From: Pomphorhynchus laevis
Lineage: Eukaryota; Acanthocephala; Palaeacanthocephala; Echinorhynchida; Pomphorhynchidae
Assembly: GCA_012934845.2 (NCBI GenBank)
Contig: WNNJ02003078.1
Location: 1-64,000 of the forward strand
Length of the DNA stretch: 64,000 bases
Reading direction: 5' to 3'
Within the stretch, counting starts at the first letter, position 1. Every line of letters begins with the position of its first letter. The position numbers and the translations under genes were made by a program. The notes under the pieces are model-generated. The model was not told the origin of the DNA, did not search any database, and saw nothing but the letters and a program-made list of their open reading frames with translations. Positions 63,345 through 64,000 of the stretch are shown here, piece after piece.

Positions 63345-64000
63345 CAACTAAAATTGAATTAATAGAATCCTTATTTATTTTGATAAGTCAAAATTATTTA
63401 AAAGTAGGGACATCTATATTTAGACAAGTAAAAGGTGTTCCAATGGGTGGTAATAGTAGCCCAATTATAGCTGACTTGTTTTTAAGCTTTATAAAATATG
63501 AATTTGTTCATAACTGTGTAAAAACTAAATCTAAACAATATAAATATATAAATATATGTTTCGATACATTGATGATATATGTGTATTTAATTCAAATAAT
63601 TTTTATTCAATTAGTGAACACATTTATCCAGAAAGCCTTATTCTTAACAAAACCATTATTAATGATAAAGAAGGTGTATATCTAGATATGAACATTAAAT
63701 TAACATTAACTAAAACTACTATTAATTTATATCGTAAAGATGACATTTAAATTTACAAGAAACATATTTTTGCATGAGCATTCATGCATACCATATAATA
63801 TAAAATATAATACATTAAATAATGAAATTTTAAGAATTGCAACAATATGTAATGATATTGGCTTTCTTCAAAATCATTTAAATAATTTAATAGATACATA
63901 TTTTAAACTAGGTTACTATAAAAATAACATCAAGCAGAAAATAGTAAAATATATAAATCAACACAATAATATAAAGAATAAATTTAAACTCTTAAGTGCC
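63345..64000 (+). mobile_element. Second PLE lineage: RT palm and thumb, runs off the window
   Basis: Contains FRQVKGVPMGGNSSPIIADLF (motif B region), FRYIDDICVF (catalytic YIDD) and YLDMNIK (motif D/E region), then a thumb-type segment with HSCIPYNIKYNTLNNEILRI and FKLGYYKNNIKQKI. The order is that of a Penelope-type RT, of a different lineage from copies A-C at the left edge. It is broken in about two places and very AT-rich; a GIY-YIG domain would lie beyond the edge if present. Confidence 0.75.

Overview
This window is a dense nest of animal retrotransposons around one recognisable host gene. The base composition is AT-rich and eukaryotic. The host gene is ribosomal protein eS17 (RPS17, 3515-3868, minus), with a splice-acceptor-like TTTGCAG four bases before its ATG and a very short 3' flank with AATAAA. 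Together with the repeat families (Penelope-like, CR1-like, L2-like and REL-type non-LTR elements) this suggests an AT-rich invertebrate, plausibly a nematode or another trans-splicing worm; the lineage is not settled by the sequence. No LTR retrovirus, Polinton, CRISPR array, rRNA or tRNA was recognised.

Four retroelement families make up most of the window. (1) Penelope-like elements: a tandem cluster at 1-3100 with RT and GIY-YIG parts, ~290-bp direct repeats and hammerhead-like cores, plus a second PLE lineage at 3204-3337 and 63345-64000. (2) L2-like LINEs: an older subfamily (5280-7860, 11812-15760) and a young, nearly identical subfamily (9124-11805, 27003-27330, 31975-36462, 38044-38945) whose 3' end forms a covarying hairpin. 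(3) CR1/jockey-type LINEs with two ORFs (8095-9123, 15970-17262, 19956-23385, 26490-27675, 27955-37200, 38946-41312, 42761-47136, and pieces at 35630 and 62790). (4) A REL-type LINE family, called CXC-RT here, with an N-terminal CXC cysteine cluster, a central RT (TQGD, YADD) and a C-terminal Cys/His plus nuclease-like domain (17290-19955 with 23386-23560, 23640-26461, 32124-35593, 41345-42760 with 47137-47439, 47440-50366, 50524-59060, 59340-62790).

The copies are nested, and several insertions can be ordered. CR1 copies split CXC-RT copies at 19956-23385 and 42761-47136, each with a 6-bp target duplication. At 27955-37200 a CR1 is split by an L2, which is split by a CXC-RT copy whose 988-codon ORF is uninterrupted and followed by 29 A's; this copy is the best candidate for an active element. 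From 50511 to 55889 a 13-bp sequence, ATTATAGTGTACA, separates successive CXC-RT insertions in one orientation, which looks like repeated use of one target.

Two further themes stand out. Unrelated element families share 5' modules, including a spliced-leader-like G[GA]TT...TTACAATAA or ACATACAATAA motif with trailing partial repeats, and a CCC(A/G)GGGTA...GGGCTCTG module. Many insertion junctions also carry perfect fold-back palindromes or micro-duplications (15890, 23594, 35749, 38044, 42750, 50523, 59092, 60986), pointing to error-prone, snap-back-templated repair or cDNA joining.
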